Source of the DNA: Actinomycetota bacterium
GTDB taxonomy: Bacteria; Actinomycetota; Actinomycetes; Actinomycetales; Microbacteriaceae
DNA length: 38,934 nucleotides
Direction: 5' to 3'
Assembly: GCA_005778835.1 (NCBI GenBank)
Contig: SXMG01000130.1
Span: 1-38,934, forward strand
The position numbers and the translations under genes were made by a program. Shown here one piece after another: positions 15,586 through 25,700 of this stretch (positions are counted from its first letter, which is position 1; each line of letters begins with the position of its first letter). A model generated the notes under the pieces. The model made no database searches. It was given only the letters and a program-made list of their open reading frames with translations, and was not told the DNA's origin.

Positions 15586-15639
15586 GCAGCCATCCTGCCC
15601 GAGGCACTCGAGAGACGGATGCTCGCTAGGGTCGTTCGC

Positions 15640-17478
15640 ATGCGCACACCCGCTCGGCTCGCCCTCTCGCTGCTGCTCGCCGCAGGGTTCGCTCTGGGCC
15701 TCGCGCCGACCGCGGCACTCGCCACGGCGCTGTCGACCGACACGAGCGACTTCACCTTCGACTCGTTCGACGCCGAGTACACGCTGAGCCGAGAGCCCGA
15801 CGGCACATCGACCCTGCAGGTCGTCGAGACAATCGTCGCGCGCTTCCCCGACTTCGACCAGAACCGCGGCATCATCCGCGCGATCCCCGACGACTACGAC
15901 GGGGTGCCGCTCACCACGAACGTCGTCGGCGTGACCGACCAGAACGGCAACCCGGTCTTCTACGAGTCCTTCACGTCGGGAGGCTTCGTCGAGCTGGCCC
16001 TCGGCACCGACGAGTTCGTGCGCGGCGTGCAGACCTACGTCATCACCTACACGCAGCAGAACGTCGTGCGCTCGTTCGACGACACCGCCTCCGACGAGTT
16101 CTACTGGGATGTCAACGGCACGGGTTGGCAGCAGCCCTTCGGCCGCGTGAGTGCGACCGTGACGCTCGCGCCCGACGTCGCCGAGGCGCTCACGGGCAGC
16201 GCCGCCTGCTACGTCGGCTTCTTCGGCGAGGACGAGCAGTGCGCCATCGAGACCGACGGCACCACCTTCATGGCAAGCTCGACCGACCTCGAGCCCGGCG
16301 AGACGGTGACTGTCGCGATCGGCTTCGAACCCGGCACCTTCCTCACCCCCGAGCCCACTCCCCCGCCCGAGCCGCAAGAGATTCCGTGGTGGATGCACCT
16401 GCTCTCGGGCGGCGTCGGTGCCGCGAGCATCGCCGCGCTCGTCGCGGCGATCGTGTCGCGCGTGCGCGCGGGCACCGGGGCGAAGGGGCGCGGGGTGATC
16501 ATTCCGCAGTACTCCGAGCCTGACGGCATCGACATCCTCCAGTCGGCGAACCTGGTTTCCCGCTCCTCTGCGGGCATTCCGGCCGCCATCGTGAGGCTGG
16601 CCGTGCGCAAGAATCTGCGCATCCTCGCCTATGCGGTCGATGAGGGCGGGGCCCCTTACACGCTGCAGTTCTTGAGCAACCAGAACGCCGATGCCCTCGA
16701 CCTCGCCCTGCTCGACGCGATCTTCGGCAGCAATCGCGTGGCGGGCGAGCTGAAGGAGTACGGCGAGTACGACTCGGCCCTCGCCACGAAGCTCGACGCG
16801 CTCTCGACCTCCGCCCATGCGTCGCTGCTGAGCGAAGGGTTCCGGCGCAAGCCGCCCGGGCGCGGGTTCGGCGGGCTCATGCTCGTCGCGCAGTGGGTGC
16901 TGTTTGCCTTCGGAATCGTCGTGATCACCCTGTCGGTCGGCCTCTTCCTCGACGCCAGCCCGCTCGCGTTCGTCTCGATGGTGATCGCCTTCTTCGCGGG
17001 CTTCGTCGCCTTCGGGCTCGCCATCCGTCCGCTGCAGCTCACCGAGAAGGGGCGCGAGGCGCAAGACTACCTGGAGGGCATGAAGCTGTACCTCACCGTC
17101 GCCGAAGAAGAACGGCTGCGCGTGCTGCAGAGCCCGACCGGAGCCGAACGCGTCGACGTCGGCAGCAACCTCGAACTCGTCAAGCTCTACGAGAAGCTGC
17201 TGCCGTGGGCCGTCGTGTGGGGCGTCGAAGACCAGTGGATGCACGAGCTCGAGGTGCGCGTCGCCGCGCTCGACACCGCCCCCGACTGGTTCGTCGGACG
17301 CTCCGGCTTCGAGGTGGCCCTGTTCACGAGCGCGGTGCGCGGGATGTCCGCCACGACCACCGCGCCCACCTCGAGCTCGTCGTGGTCGGGCAGCGGCGGC
17401 GGCTCGTTCTCGGGCGGTTCGTTCGGCGGCGGCTTCTCGGGCGGAGGCGGTGGAGGTGGAGGCGGCGGCGGTCGCTGA
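15640..17478 (+). CDS. DUF2207 domain membrane protein with Gly-rich tail
   Basis: 612 residues. A signal peptide (residues 1-28, cleavage near ALA) precedes an outer DUF2207 domain (about 35-230; YTLSREPDGTSTLQVVETIV, RGIIRAIPDDYDGVPL). A first helix (about 250-270) leads to a cytoplasmic part, then two adjacent helices (about 415-465) and a final cytoplasmic region with LQLTEKGREAQDYLEGMKLY. The last 25 residues are almost all Gly/Ser and phenylalanine, a tail standard for this family. The ATG was chosen because the signal peptide starts there; TAGGGT ends 7 nt upstream, a possible leaderless -10. Function unknown. Confidence 0.88.
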   Translation: MRTPARLALSLLLAAGFALGLAPTAALATALSTDTSDFTFDSFDAEYTLSREPDGTSTLQVVETIVARFPDFDQNRGIIRAIPDDYDGVPLTTNVVGVTDQNGNPVFYESFTSGGFVELALGTDEFVRGVQTYVITYTQQNVVRSFDDTASDEFYWDVNGTGWQQPFGRVSATVTLAPDVAEALTGSAACYVGFFGEDEQCAIETDGTTFMASSTDLEPGETVTVAIGFEPGTFLTPEPTPPPEPQEIPWWMHLLSGGVGAASIAALVAAIVSRVRAGTGAKGRGVIIPQYSEPDGIDILQSANLVSRSSAGIPAAIVRLAVRKNLRILAYAVDEGGAPYTLQFLSNQNADALDLALLDAIFGSNRVAGELKEYGEYDSALATKLDALSTSAHASLLSEGFRRKPPGRGFGGLMLVAQWVLFAFGIVVITLSVGLFLDASPLAFVSMVIAFFAGFVAFGLAIRPLQLTEKGREAQDYLEGMKLYLTVAEEERLRVLQSPTGAERVDVGSNLELVKLYEKLLPWAVVWGVEDQWMHELEVRVAALDTAPDWFVGRSGFEVALFTSAVRGMSATTTAPTSSSSWSGSGGGSFSGGSFGGGFSGGGGGGGGGGGR

Positions 17479-17494
17479 CGCCGAAACTCGCCTA

Positions 17495-17523
17495 TTGTCG
17501 CCGATTCCTGCGCTCGCTATGCT
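17495..17523 (+). promoter_or_regulatory. Housekeeping-type promoter for the tandem pair
   Basis: TTGTCG at 17495-17500 and TATGCT at 17518-17523 are 17 nt apart, a good match to a primary sigma-factor promoter. Transcription would start near 17530, leaving a leader of about 45 nt with a strong GAGGAGG ribosome site before the ATG at 17575. Confidence 0.6.
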
Positions 17524-17574
17524 CGCGCCCAAGCCGCGCGTGTCGACGGCTCACCGTCACGAGGAGGAACCTTC

Positions 17575-18030
17575 ATGGGCGCATTCGACAACTTGCCGGG
17601 CATGGGCACCGGCGGCGATTGGGCGAAGCAGGCGGCTGATGCTCAGGCGGCAGCCGACGAGATTCTCAAGAACTCCGGCTACGCCGGCGGCACGGCCGAC
17701 CCTGCAGCGAACGATCTAGCGGGGCTCAGTGCTGATCGTGCCGCTCTCGAGGCCCAGGGCCACGAGCAGAACCGCATTCTGGGTGTCGGCTCCCCCGCCA
17801 CCCTCACGATCAACAGCAAGGTCGATACAGGCGAGTCGGTCGCCGGCAACGCGACCTACATTCTGAATCTCACGGTGGCGCCTGAGAACGGCGAGGCCTA
17901 CGAGGTGCAGCTCAAGCAGATCATTCCGCCGAGCACTCTGTCGGGCTACGCCGACGGCACGAGCATGCCCGGCCGCATTGACCCGGCCGACAAGAACAAC
18001 GTGGCGTTCGGCGACAAGCCGTTCATGTAG
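17575..18030 (+). CDS. Hypothetical protein, first of a tandem similar pair
   Basis: 151 residues with no signal peptide or transmembrane segment. The N-terminal 65 residues are Gly/Ala-rich and partly helical (GGDWAKQAADAQAAADEIL). The C-terminal 80 residues form a strand-rich domain (PATLTINSKVDTGESVAG, ATYILNLTVAPENGEAYEVQ, then IDPADKNNVAFG). A similar domain recurs in the next gene: VDTG, LTV, Y-V, Q-I, and DPAD-xx-V align. It has its own clear promoter and ribosome site, so it is probably well expressed. The next gene begins 2 bp after the stop. I do not recognise a named family; a role in the cytoplasm is assumed only from the lack of export signals. Confidence 0.75.
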   Translation: MGAFDNLPGMGTGGDWAKQAADAQAAADEILKNSGYAGGTADPAANDLAGLSADRAALEAQGHEQNRILGVGSPATLTINSKVDTGESVAGNATYILNLTVAPENGEAYEVQLKQIIPPSTLSGYADGTSMPGRIDPADKNNVAFGDKPFM

Positions 18031-18032
18031 TC

Positions 18033-18461
18033 GTGGGCATTCTCGACGACATGGGGCGGCTCATGGATGCCGCCGCCAAGAACCCGAGACCCGGTCTGAG
18101 CGAGAGCATCGCGATGGCGGCCGACGCCGCCGAGCAGGCCGCGCAGTTCCGCGATGCCGCCGCAGGCGTCTCGGGTGCGACCGCCGGAGCACCTGGCTTC
18201 AACCCGTTCCAGAACGCAGCTGCATACAACGCAGCCGTGCGCGGCTCGGGCACCGTCACGGCGATCGTCGATACCGGCCAGCGCTTCGGCGACACTCCGA
18301 TCTACGACATCAGTCTCACCGTGACGATCGACGGCCGCGAGCCTTACGACGTCGTGCACCGCCAGATGATCGCCGCGGCCGCGCTCGGCAATTGGCAGCC
18401 CGGCAAGGTCACGACGCTGCGGGTCGACCCCGCCGACCCGACGAAGGTGATGCTGGGCTGA
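18033..18461 (+). CDS. Hypothetical protein, second of a tandem similar pair
   Basis: 142 residues from GTG at 18033, 2 bp after the preceding stop, so translation is probably coupled. A helical N-terminal half (MGILDDMGRLMDAAAKNPRP, AAEQAAQFRDAAAGVSG) leads to a strand-rich domain ([49 protein letters not shown]) similar to the one in the upstream protein. The IxRQMI/RVDPADPxxV pattern resembles small beta-barrel modules that occur in other actinobacterial proteins, but I cannot name the family. Its last 53 bp overlap the end of the convergent ABC ATPase gene. Confidence 0.75.
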   Translation: MGILDDMGRLMDAAAKNPRPGLSESIAMAADAAEQAAQFRDAAAGVSGATAGAPGFNPFQNAAAYNAAVRGSGTVTAIVDTGQRFGDTPIYDISLTVTIDGREPYDVVHRQMIAAAALGNWQPGKVTTLRVDPADPTKVMLG

Positions 18462-19149
18462 GTCGGCCGTCGCGGATCTCGATCACGCGGTCGGCGTGCG
18501 CGGCCATGCGGGGGTCGTGCGTCGACACGATCGCCGCGACTCCCTGGTCGTGCACGAGCGAGGCGATGAGCGACATCATCGCCTCGGCGTTGACACTGTC
18601 GAGCTGACCGGTCGGCTCGTCCGCGATGAGCAGCCGGGGCCGGTTGGCCAGCGCCCGGGCGATACCGAGACGCTGCTGTTGCCCGCCCGAGAGCTCGTCG
18701 GGGCGCTGGTTCGGGTGATCGGCGAGGCCGACGAGCGCGAGCAGTTCACGCACTCGCTCGTCTCGCTCACGAGGCGGCACGCCGGCGATGCGCAAGGGCA
18801 AGTCGATGTTCTCGGCGGCTGACAGCACGGGCAGCAGGGCGAAGTTCTGGAAGATGTAGCCGATCTCGTGCCGGCGCACCTCGACGAGCTCCGCTTCGGC
18901 GGCCGCGGTGATCTCACGCTCGCCGATGTAGACCTGGCCCGTCGAGGGCGTGTCGAGCCCGCCGAGCAGGTTCAGCAGGGTGGTCTTTCCTGACCCTGAT
19001 GGTCCACGCACGACGACGAGCTCGCCCACCGAGATCTCGAGGTTCGCATCGACGAGAGCATCGACGCGGCTCACGCCCGAGCCGTAGTGGCGACCGAGGT
19101 TCGCGCACTGCACGACGGCCTCGCGCACGAGCGCGTGACGCCCGGTCAT
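18409..19149 (-). CDS. ABC transporter ATP-binding protein (LolD/MacB type)
   Basis: 246 residues with all hallmarks of an ABC ATPase: Walker A GPSGSGKT (49-56), signature LSGGQQQR (153-160), Walker B LLIADE (173-178), and the switch histidine in STHD (H211). The DEPTGQLDS and [13 protein letters not shown] segments place it with ATPases that drive FtsX/MacB-type permeases (lipoprotein release, drug or peptide export, stress response). It is the last gene of a four-gene leftward operon and starts with a 4-bp overlap. Its 3' end overlaps the convergent hypothetical gene by 53 bp, in an unconserved Ser/Pro/Gly tail. Confidence 0.92.
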   Translation of the reverse strand: MTGRHALVREAVVQCANLGRHYGSGVSRVDALVDANLEISVGELVVVRGPSGSGKTTLLNLLGGLDTPSTGQVYIGEREITAAAEAELVEVRRHEIGYIFQNFALLPVLSAAENIDLPLRIAGVPPRERDERVRELLALVGLADHPNQRPDELSGGQQQRLGIARALANRPRLLIADEPTGQLDSVNAEAMMSLIASLVHDQGVAAIVSTHDPRMAAHADRVIEIRDGRLSPASPSSGRRGRPAAS

Positions 19150-20021
19150 CGCTCGTCCTCCGACTCAGCGCGGTGCACTTGAACGTGGTCTTCTTCGAGC
19201 TCGAGCCGCACTCGATCACGCATCGCCAGTCGGGCGATGTAGTCCTGCGGCAGCTGCAATCTGCCGACTCGGTCGAGCACGGCATACTCGCGCGCGTGCA
19301 GCTGCTCGGCCCCGTGCTCGTCGATACGAGTGCTGCGCAGCACCTCGGTCGAGGTGCGGCCGTCGCGAATCTGCACGGTGCGGCGCACATGCGACGAGAC
19401 TTCGGCATCGTGCGTCACGATGAGCACCGTGACACCGAGTCGCTCGTTGACGTCGCGCAGCGCGTCGAACACCCGCTGCGAGTTCGCATCGTCGAGCGAG
19501 CCGGTGGGCTCGTCGGCGAACAGCACGTCGGGCTCGTTCGCAAGAGCGACGGCGATCGCGACGCGCTGCTGCTGACCGCCCGACATCGCCCCGGGCCGAC
19601 GGTCGCGCAGCTCGCCGATATCGAGCACGTCGAGCAGCTCGTCGATGCGCGCTGCTCGACGCGAACGGCGCCGACCTCCGATCGCGAGCGACTGCGCGAT
19701 GTTCTCGCCCGCGGTCAGGTAGGGGTGCAGGTTGCGTGCGGTCTGCTGCCACACGAACCCGATCGTGTGCCGACGGAAGAGCGTGCGCTCGCGTGTGGTC
19801 ATCGTCAGCAGATCATGCCCTGCGACGTTCGCCCTGCCCGCCGTCGGCCGGTCGAGCCCCGACAAGATCGACAGCAGCGTCGACTTGCCCGACCCCGACG
19901 CCCCGACGATCGCCGTCAGCTCGCCTCGGTCAACCCCGAGCGTGAGCCCTTGCAGGGCCTGCACCTCGACGCCTTCGGCCGAGAAGATGCGCACGAGATC
20001 GGCGCAGTCGATGTGCTTCAT
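19146..20021 (-). CDS. ABC transporter ATP-binding protein with AbrB-like C-terminal extension
   Basis: 291 residues. The ATPase core has Walker A GASGSGKS (40-47), signature MSGGQQQR (146-153), Walker B DVLFADE (165-171), and H204 in VTHD. A segment with FVWQQTARNLHPYLT is characteristic of the FtsX-partner subgroup. After the ATPase (about residue 225) it has 65 extra residues. Residues 245-284 (EYAVLDRVGRLQLPQDYIAR, then LAMRDRVRLELEEDHVQVH) look like an AbrB/SpoVT-type swapped-hairpin domain, which usually binds DNA. The ATG is at 20021, with 4-bp overlaps to the genes on both sides. The appended domain's role is not known. Confidence 0.88.
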   Translation of the reverse strand: MKHIDCADLVRIFSAEGVEVQALQGLTLGVDRGELTAIVGASGSGKSTLLSILSGLDRPTAGRANVAGHDLLTMTTRERTLFRRHTIGFVWQQTARNLHPYLTAGENIAQSLAIGGRRRSRRAARIDELLDVLDIGELRDRRPGAMSGGQQQRVAIAVALANEPDVLFADEPTGSLDDANSQRVFDALRDVNERLGVTVLIVTHDAEVSSHVRRTVQIRDGRTSTEVLRSTRIDEHGAEQLHAREYAVLDRVGRLQLPQDYIARLAMRDRVRLELEEDHVQVHRAESEDER

Positions 20022-22747
20022 GATGAGTCTCCCATCGTGAGTATTCCAGCGGGCGCGAGTCGGCGACCCAGGGCGAGTGCGATGAGCGAAGCGACCGCGA
20101 CGATCACCACGAAGACCGCGAGCACGAGCAGAACGGCGAACGGCTCGATGACTGCCGGCACCTCCGCGGTGCCTCCGACGAAGGCTCGCAGGTCGAGCAC
20201 CGAGGTGATGAGCGCGGGCAGGGCGACACCGAGAACGGCACCGACCACGAGCGCGACGCCCGCCAGGGGCCCGAGCTCCCACGCCTGCACGCGCCGCAGC
20301 TGCGACGACGACATGCCGATGACGCGCAGCACGCCGAGCAGTCGGTTGCGAGAGGCAGCGGCGGCCGCGGTGGCGAGCACGATCGCCACGAGCATGAGGC
20401 CCAGCGAGGCGAGGGCAGCGACCACGAGGACGATCTCGAGGCCTTCGACGATGGGCGTACGTGCTTGTGCCGCAGCTGTCGTGATGTCACCGGCACGCGC
20501 GGTGGCGACTCCGCTGTCGGGCTGAGCGCGCTCGACGATGTCGACGGCCAGAGCGGCGACGTCTGCTGAGCGTTCAGGGTCATCGAGGGTCAGCAGGGCG
20601 AGGCTGGCCGCGGGAAAGCTGACTCCGAGCTCATCCGCCGAGTCGATGTCGACGAGCACCCAGTCGCGCCCGATGCCGGGCAGGTCGACGGCGTCGACGA
20701 TGTCGACGATGACGACCGCTGCGTCGCCGAGCATCGCCGGGGTTCCGCTCTCGATGAGCGTGCGATCGGCCGAGAGCAGCACGGGGATGCGCTGGTCGCT
20801 CTCGGGCAACGCAGGCAGGTCGTCGCGCACAGCAGCCAGCGCAGCAGTGTCGGCGACGACGACACGAACGACCCTCTCGTTGTCGCCGACGACGAAAGGA
20901 ACCTCGATGGTCGTCGCCACAGTGGCTGCTGCCGTGACGCCCTCGAGCTCGCGTAGTGCTTCGAGCGATTCGTCATCGACCGACGCCGCCTGAACGCGCA
21001 CATCGGCACCGACCTCTTCGGCGGCACGGTCAGCCAAAGCGCTCTGCACCGTGCTGATCATCACTGTCGAGAACACCATGATCGACACTCCGACGATGAG
21101 CGCAAGGGCTGGCGCGAAGCCCAAAGCGGGATCCCGCTGCGCACGTGCGGCGCCGAACACCGCCGTCGCATCGCCCCGATGACGCACCCACCGTTGCACA
21201 GTGCTCAGCACGAGCGGGTACAGACGCAGCGTCGCCAAGCACGCCACGACCGCGAGCAGCAGCGGCGTGGCGCTCAGCAGCGGGTCGATGCCCACGACGG
21301 TGCTGGGCCCGGCGAGACCGCGCCGCGACAGCAGCAGCAGTGCGAGTGCCGCCAGCCCGACCACCGCGAGTTCGGCGATCAACCGCGCGCGCGACGCCTG
21401 AGCCGTCATGACTTCGCGCCTTCGCCGCGCGAGTGGGCGCGCATTCGTGAGCACACCGACGAGCACAGCAGGCACGAGCGCGACCGCCGCGGGTATCAGC
21501 GTGGGCACGAGTTCCGTGCCGTCGGGAATGAGGACGACGGCGATCGCAACCCCCAGCAGCGCCGCCGGTACGGAAAGCAGCAGAGACTCGAGCACCATCG
21601 CCCCGCGCAGCTGCAGCTCTCCAGCTCCGCGAGCAGCAGCGAGCCGTAGTGCGGCCTCGCGGCGACCCAGCACAGCGCGCACCCCGAGCGCGAAGACCGC
21701 GATGAGCACGCCCGCGAGCCCCGACACGCTCAGCGCCAGGAGCGCCGACATGGCGGCGATGCGGATGCTCGACGACTCCACGAGGTCGGGCAGGCTGCTT
21801 CGGAAGTCGAGGGTTCCCCCGTAGTTCAGCGCGGCGTCGCGAATGAGCACCTGGCGCGATTGGTCGACGATGGCATCCGCATCCGGATGCGCGATGGCCA
21901 GAGGATCCACCGGAATCCAGGCGCGAAGGCTGCCGACCGCGAATTCCTGGGCGAGCGCCGGGAACGACTCCGGGGCGAGGTAGACCGACGAGCGCACGAT
22001 GGTCTCCGCCTGCTCTCCGCGCAGCACCTGGGGCACAGCAAGCTCGGCAGCGTGGATCCAGTAGTCGTCCGCCCCATCACGCGGCACGTAGATGGCGGCG
22101 ATCGTGAGCGGCGCCAGGGTGAAGTCGACAACGTCACCGACACCGACACCGATAGCGGCAGCGGATGCTTTCGAGATCGCGACCTCGATGGGTGCCGTTG
22201 CGCGAACCGACGTCTCGGGGTCGAGGGCATCAGGGCCACTCCAGCCGGTCGGTAGCGCACCAGCAATGACAGTGACTCTCTGCTGCCACTGCAGATCGAT
22301 GGTGAGCGACAGGGTGACCTCGTCGGCGCGCGGTTTCGCGTCGGCGCGCGGTTTCGCGTCGACTGGCTCGTTGACGCTCGCCGGGTCGACCGGCGTCTGC
22401 ACAATCCAGTTCGTCGGTGCCGTCGCCTCGAGCAATGGCTGCGGCAAGGTGTCGCGCAACGACTGCATCGACGACTGGGTCGAGCCCGTGAGATAGTCCA
22501 CACCAAGGTTGGATTGCTGGAAGGGTATGCCGAGCCGACCCGTGCCGACGAAGTCGAGAATCAGTGGCGACGTGCGGTTCAGCTGGTGCTGAAGCTCGGT
22601 GGTCGACACGATCGAGAGCGCGCGAGGTGCGAGCGCGATGCTCAACACCGAGATCAGCACGAGCACGGGCAGCAGCACCGAGACGGCTCCACCGCCGACG
22701 AGGTGACGTCGCAGCAGCCCCGCCGTGCCGAGGTGCGACCGCGTCAT
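20018..22747 (-). CDS. FtsX-like ABC permease (909 aa)
   Basis: Large permease. An N-terminal helix (VSVLLPVLVLISVLSIALAP, about 20-45) is followed by a large outer domain of about 270 residues, then a cluster of helices (about 330-520), a second outer domain (about 550-690), and a final group of helices (about 750-905). The AVLGRREAALRLAAARGAG and ASRNRLLGVLRVIGMSSSQL segments are the conserved cytoplasmic loops of FtsX modules. It works with the two ATPases and the next permease; the substrate is unknown. It overlaps both neighbours by 4 bp. An 18-bp tandem duplication lies in the first outer domain. Confidence 0.88.
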   Translation of the reverse strand: MTRSHLGTAGLLRRHLVGGGAVSVLLPVLVLISVLSIALAPRALSIVSTTELQHQLNRTSPLILDFVGTGRLGIPFQQSNLGVDYLTGSTQSSMQSLRDTLPQPLLEATAPTNWIVQTPVDPASVNEPVDAKPRADAKPRADEVTLSLTIDLQWQQRVTVIAGALPTGWSGPDALDPETSVRATAPIEVAISKASAAAIGVGVGDVVDFTLAPLTIAAIYVPRDGADDYWIHAAELAVPQVLRGEQAETIVRSSVYLAPESFPALAQEFAVGSLRAWIPVDPLAIAHPDADAIVDQSRQVLIRDAALNYGGTLDFRSSLPDLVESSSIRIAAMSALLALSVSGLAGVLIAVFALGVRAVLGRREAALRLAAARGAGELQLRGAMVLESLLLSVPAALLGVAIAVVLIPDGTELVPTLIPAAVALVPAVLVGVLTNARPLARRRREVMTAQASRARLIAELAVVGLAALALLLLSRRGLAGPSTVVGIDPLLSATPLLLAVVACLATLRLYPLVLSTVQRWVRHRGDATAVFGAARAQRDPALGFAPALALIVGVSIMVFSTVMISTVQSALADRAAEEVGADVRVQAASVDDESLEALRELEGVTAAATVATTIEVPFVVGDNERVVRVVVADTAALAAVRDDLPALPESDQRIPVLLSADRTLIESGTPAMLGDAAVVIVDIVDAVDLPGIGRDWVLVDIDSADELGVSFPAASLALLTLDDPERSADVAALAVDIVERAQPDSGVATARAGDITTAAAQARTPIVEGLEIVLVVAALASLGLMLVAIVLATAAAAASRNRLLGVLRVIGMSSSQLRRVQAWELGPLAGVALVVGAVLGVALPALITSVLDLRAFVGGTAEVPAVIEPFAVLLVLAVFVVIVAVASLIALALGRRLAPAGILTMGDSS
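22322..22357. repeat. 18-bp tandem duplication inside permease gene
   Basis: GTCGGCGCGCGGTTTCGC occurs twice end to end; on the coding strand it specifies AKPRAD repeated. The frame is kept. It sits in an outer-domain linker (DPASVNEPVDAKPRAD...) where length change is probably tolerated, and looks like slipped-strand duplication. Confidence 0.85.
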
Positions 22748-25700
22748 CGGTCGACCTCCGCGGCACTCGCCGAGCCGGCGTCGCGCGCGACCCGCAGGGC
22801 TGCGCCGAGCGCGATGACCACAAGCCCGAGCACCAGGCCTGCGATGGCAAGTGCTCCGGTCGAGAAGTCGACGGCGAGTGGTGTCGCCGCGAGCGGCACA
22901 TCAGCAGGCAGCGCAGACCGCGCGAACGGCACGACAGCGAGCGAGGCGGCGGCAGCACCGGCCCCCACGCCGCCCAGCACGCCGATGGTGGTGGCGAGAA
23001 CGATCTCGCTCGAGCGCAAGGCTCCCTGCCGCCACGCCCTGAGCCCCAGGGCCCGCAGCACGGCGACCTCAGGCCGGCGACTGCGGTGCTGTGCCCGCAC
23101 CGACGCCCCGATGACCACCAGAGCGAGTACCGCGCTACCCGCCGCCGTCCACCAGAGTGCGACCACGGCAGCACCGACGGCAGAGCGCAGCGGCTGCTCG
23201 GTCGCGTCGTTGAAGCGACTGCCGGCAGGCAACAGAGCCCGAGCCGCCTCGGCCGTGGCCGAAGGGTTGTCGGTCGAGACCCAGAGTTGGCGCACAGGCG
23301 GCACCGGTTCGGTCGCGGTGAACTGCAGACTTCGCACGAGCGCACTGTCGATGAGCAGGGCCTGGGGCTCGGGAGCACTCGGCACCGCGTCGATCACCGC
23401 AATGACTCTGGCGGTGAAGGGCGCCGCAATGCCGACACTGCGCAGGCTGATGACGTCACCGGCCGTGGTGGCCGTGCGCTCGGCCAACGATTGCGACAGC
23501 GCGATGGGCGGGGGGTCGCCGATCAGCAGTCGCGGAGCGAGCCGCACGGTGCGCCCACTCGACTCGACGACGAAGCCTCTTGCTTCTGGGCTCGAGAGAG
23601 GCTGGTCGAACCGCGGGCCGGCAGACAGCGGCGACCAGAAGAACTCGATCTCGATATCGCTCGAGCCCGCAGACCCCGTCGAGCTGAGCGACAGCAGTTC
23701 CCAGACGCCGACGACCCCGAACGGCAGCGCAGCGTCTGCGATCGCCGCGTCGATCGCGACGACGCGCAACGGTCCCGGCGCGCTCGCCACCCCCGGGGGC
23801 AGATCGACCGCGTAGACGACCGAACCAGCCGGGTCGGCACGGGCGGGGTCGATCGGCACGGCGACCTCGCGCACCACCCCGAAGGCGTCTGCCAGCTGCA
23901 GCGTGATCGTCGGCGTCACGGTGAAGCCCGACACGGCGACGGAGAGTTCAAGTCGCTCACTGCCGTCGGGCAGCACCGGCTCTGGCGAGTCGACGCGGAG
24001 CTGTTCGGCGAGGGCGCTCGGGTCGCCCACCGTGGAGGGTGCGACGAGGGCGGCGAGAGCATCCGGTGCCACCGCCACGAGCGTCGCCAGCTCGCCGCCG
24101 ATCTGAATGCTCTCGACGTGAAGCGGAGCTATTCCATCGACGCTGGGCAGGTCGCCGACGGCGTCGATGCCGGCAGCCGACACGCCCGATGGCACGATCG
24201 CGGAGAGATCAGAGCCCGCGCGCGACTGGGCGCTGCGGTCGAAGGCGAGCACCCAGGTGCCTGCGTACGCGGCGGCGAACACCATCACCGACACCGCGAT
24301 CGCCGACATGACCACCGAGGCGGTCGCCACGTCGGGCCGTCGAGCGAGGTTCGTCACGGCGAGACCGATGACGACCGTCGACCCGCGCCGCCTGCGGTCG
24401 AGCACCCGGCCGAGCGCGGTGACGATCGCGGCGACAACGAGCACGCTCGCGATGAGCAGCAGTGCCGGCGCGGCGACGGGAACCGGATCGACCGACAACT
24501 GGCCGCCGGCGTCGGGAATGAGCGGCGAGCCGTAGAGCAGAAGTTGCCAGGTCGAGACGGCAGCCGCGCCCGAGACCAGGATGACGATGCCGAGGCCGGC
24601 GGTGCGGGTGCCCCGCAACGACAACGCCCCGCGGTCGGCGTCGAATCGGCGCACGAGCTGGCCTGACGCCACGGCGGCGAAGACCACGGCCGTGAGGCAG
24701 GCGATGACACCGACCGTCGCAGCGTCTGCCCACGGCAGCTCGTCAACGGGCACGCCGTCGATGAGCAGCAGCCATACCGCGCCTGCCGCGCCGATGACGG
24801 CGCCGACCACTCCCACGACCAGTGCCTCGATCGATGCCGCTGCCGCGAGTGCACCGACAGACGCCCCGCGCGACCACGTCAATCTCCACTCGCTCTCTCG
24901 ATCGAGCGCGAGCAGCCGAGCGAGGCGGGCGAGGGTCGCGAGCGCCAGCACGGCAATGAGCACGAGCACCACCGGCTCGACGGCGGCGAGCCCGAGCACA
25001 CTCGCCTCGACCTCGCGAGCGGTGTCGACGAAGCTGCCGCGACGCTCGAGGCCCTCAACCTCCACCTGGCCGTCGCGCAACGAGCCCGAGAGCAACGACC
25101 ACGCGCGCGGCATCGTCGACAGATCGGCAACGGTGAGGGACCGGCCGTCGGGTACGAGGCTCCACGTGGCCTGCGGTTCTGCGGCGAGACCGGCCAGCAC
25201 CGCTTCGTCGATGATCACGACGGCTTGCCGTTCGCGCGCGGCACCCTGCGTCACCAGTAACGAGTCGGTCCAGCGCGGGTCGAGGGCGTCGCGCACGCGC
25301 CAGGTGCCGGTGACCTCGAATGATTCGCCGTTGAGATCGACGACGGATCCGGGTTGGATACCGAGCGTCGCCGCCGCATCGGCCTGCATGGTGATGCCGG
25401 ATGCGCCCGACCAGGTGCCGGCCACGAGGTCGGCGCGGGCCTCGATGTCGGGCACGCTGAGGGCCTCGATCGGCACGCGGATACCCGCATCGTCCTCGAG
25501 CGAGAGTTCGACTCTGCCCTCAACGCTGCGGTCGACCGAGACCGTCGCGTCGTGGCGGGCGAAGTCGGAATCGATCGCGGCGCGAACCAGAGCATCCTGC
25601 ATCGTGGCATCGGCAGCGAGCGGAAGTGAGAGCCGCAGCGCAAGGTCGTCGCCCGAGAGACCGGCGAACTCGCCCTGCACCCCTTCATCGGCACGATGAT

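Noticed and set aside
22564-24666. 700-codon open frame on the plus strand opposite the large permease gene
   Set aside because: It is composed mainly of Arg/Gly/His/Asp from GC-rich third positions, shows no domain, and lies opposite a well-formed permease gene.
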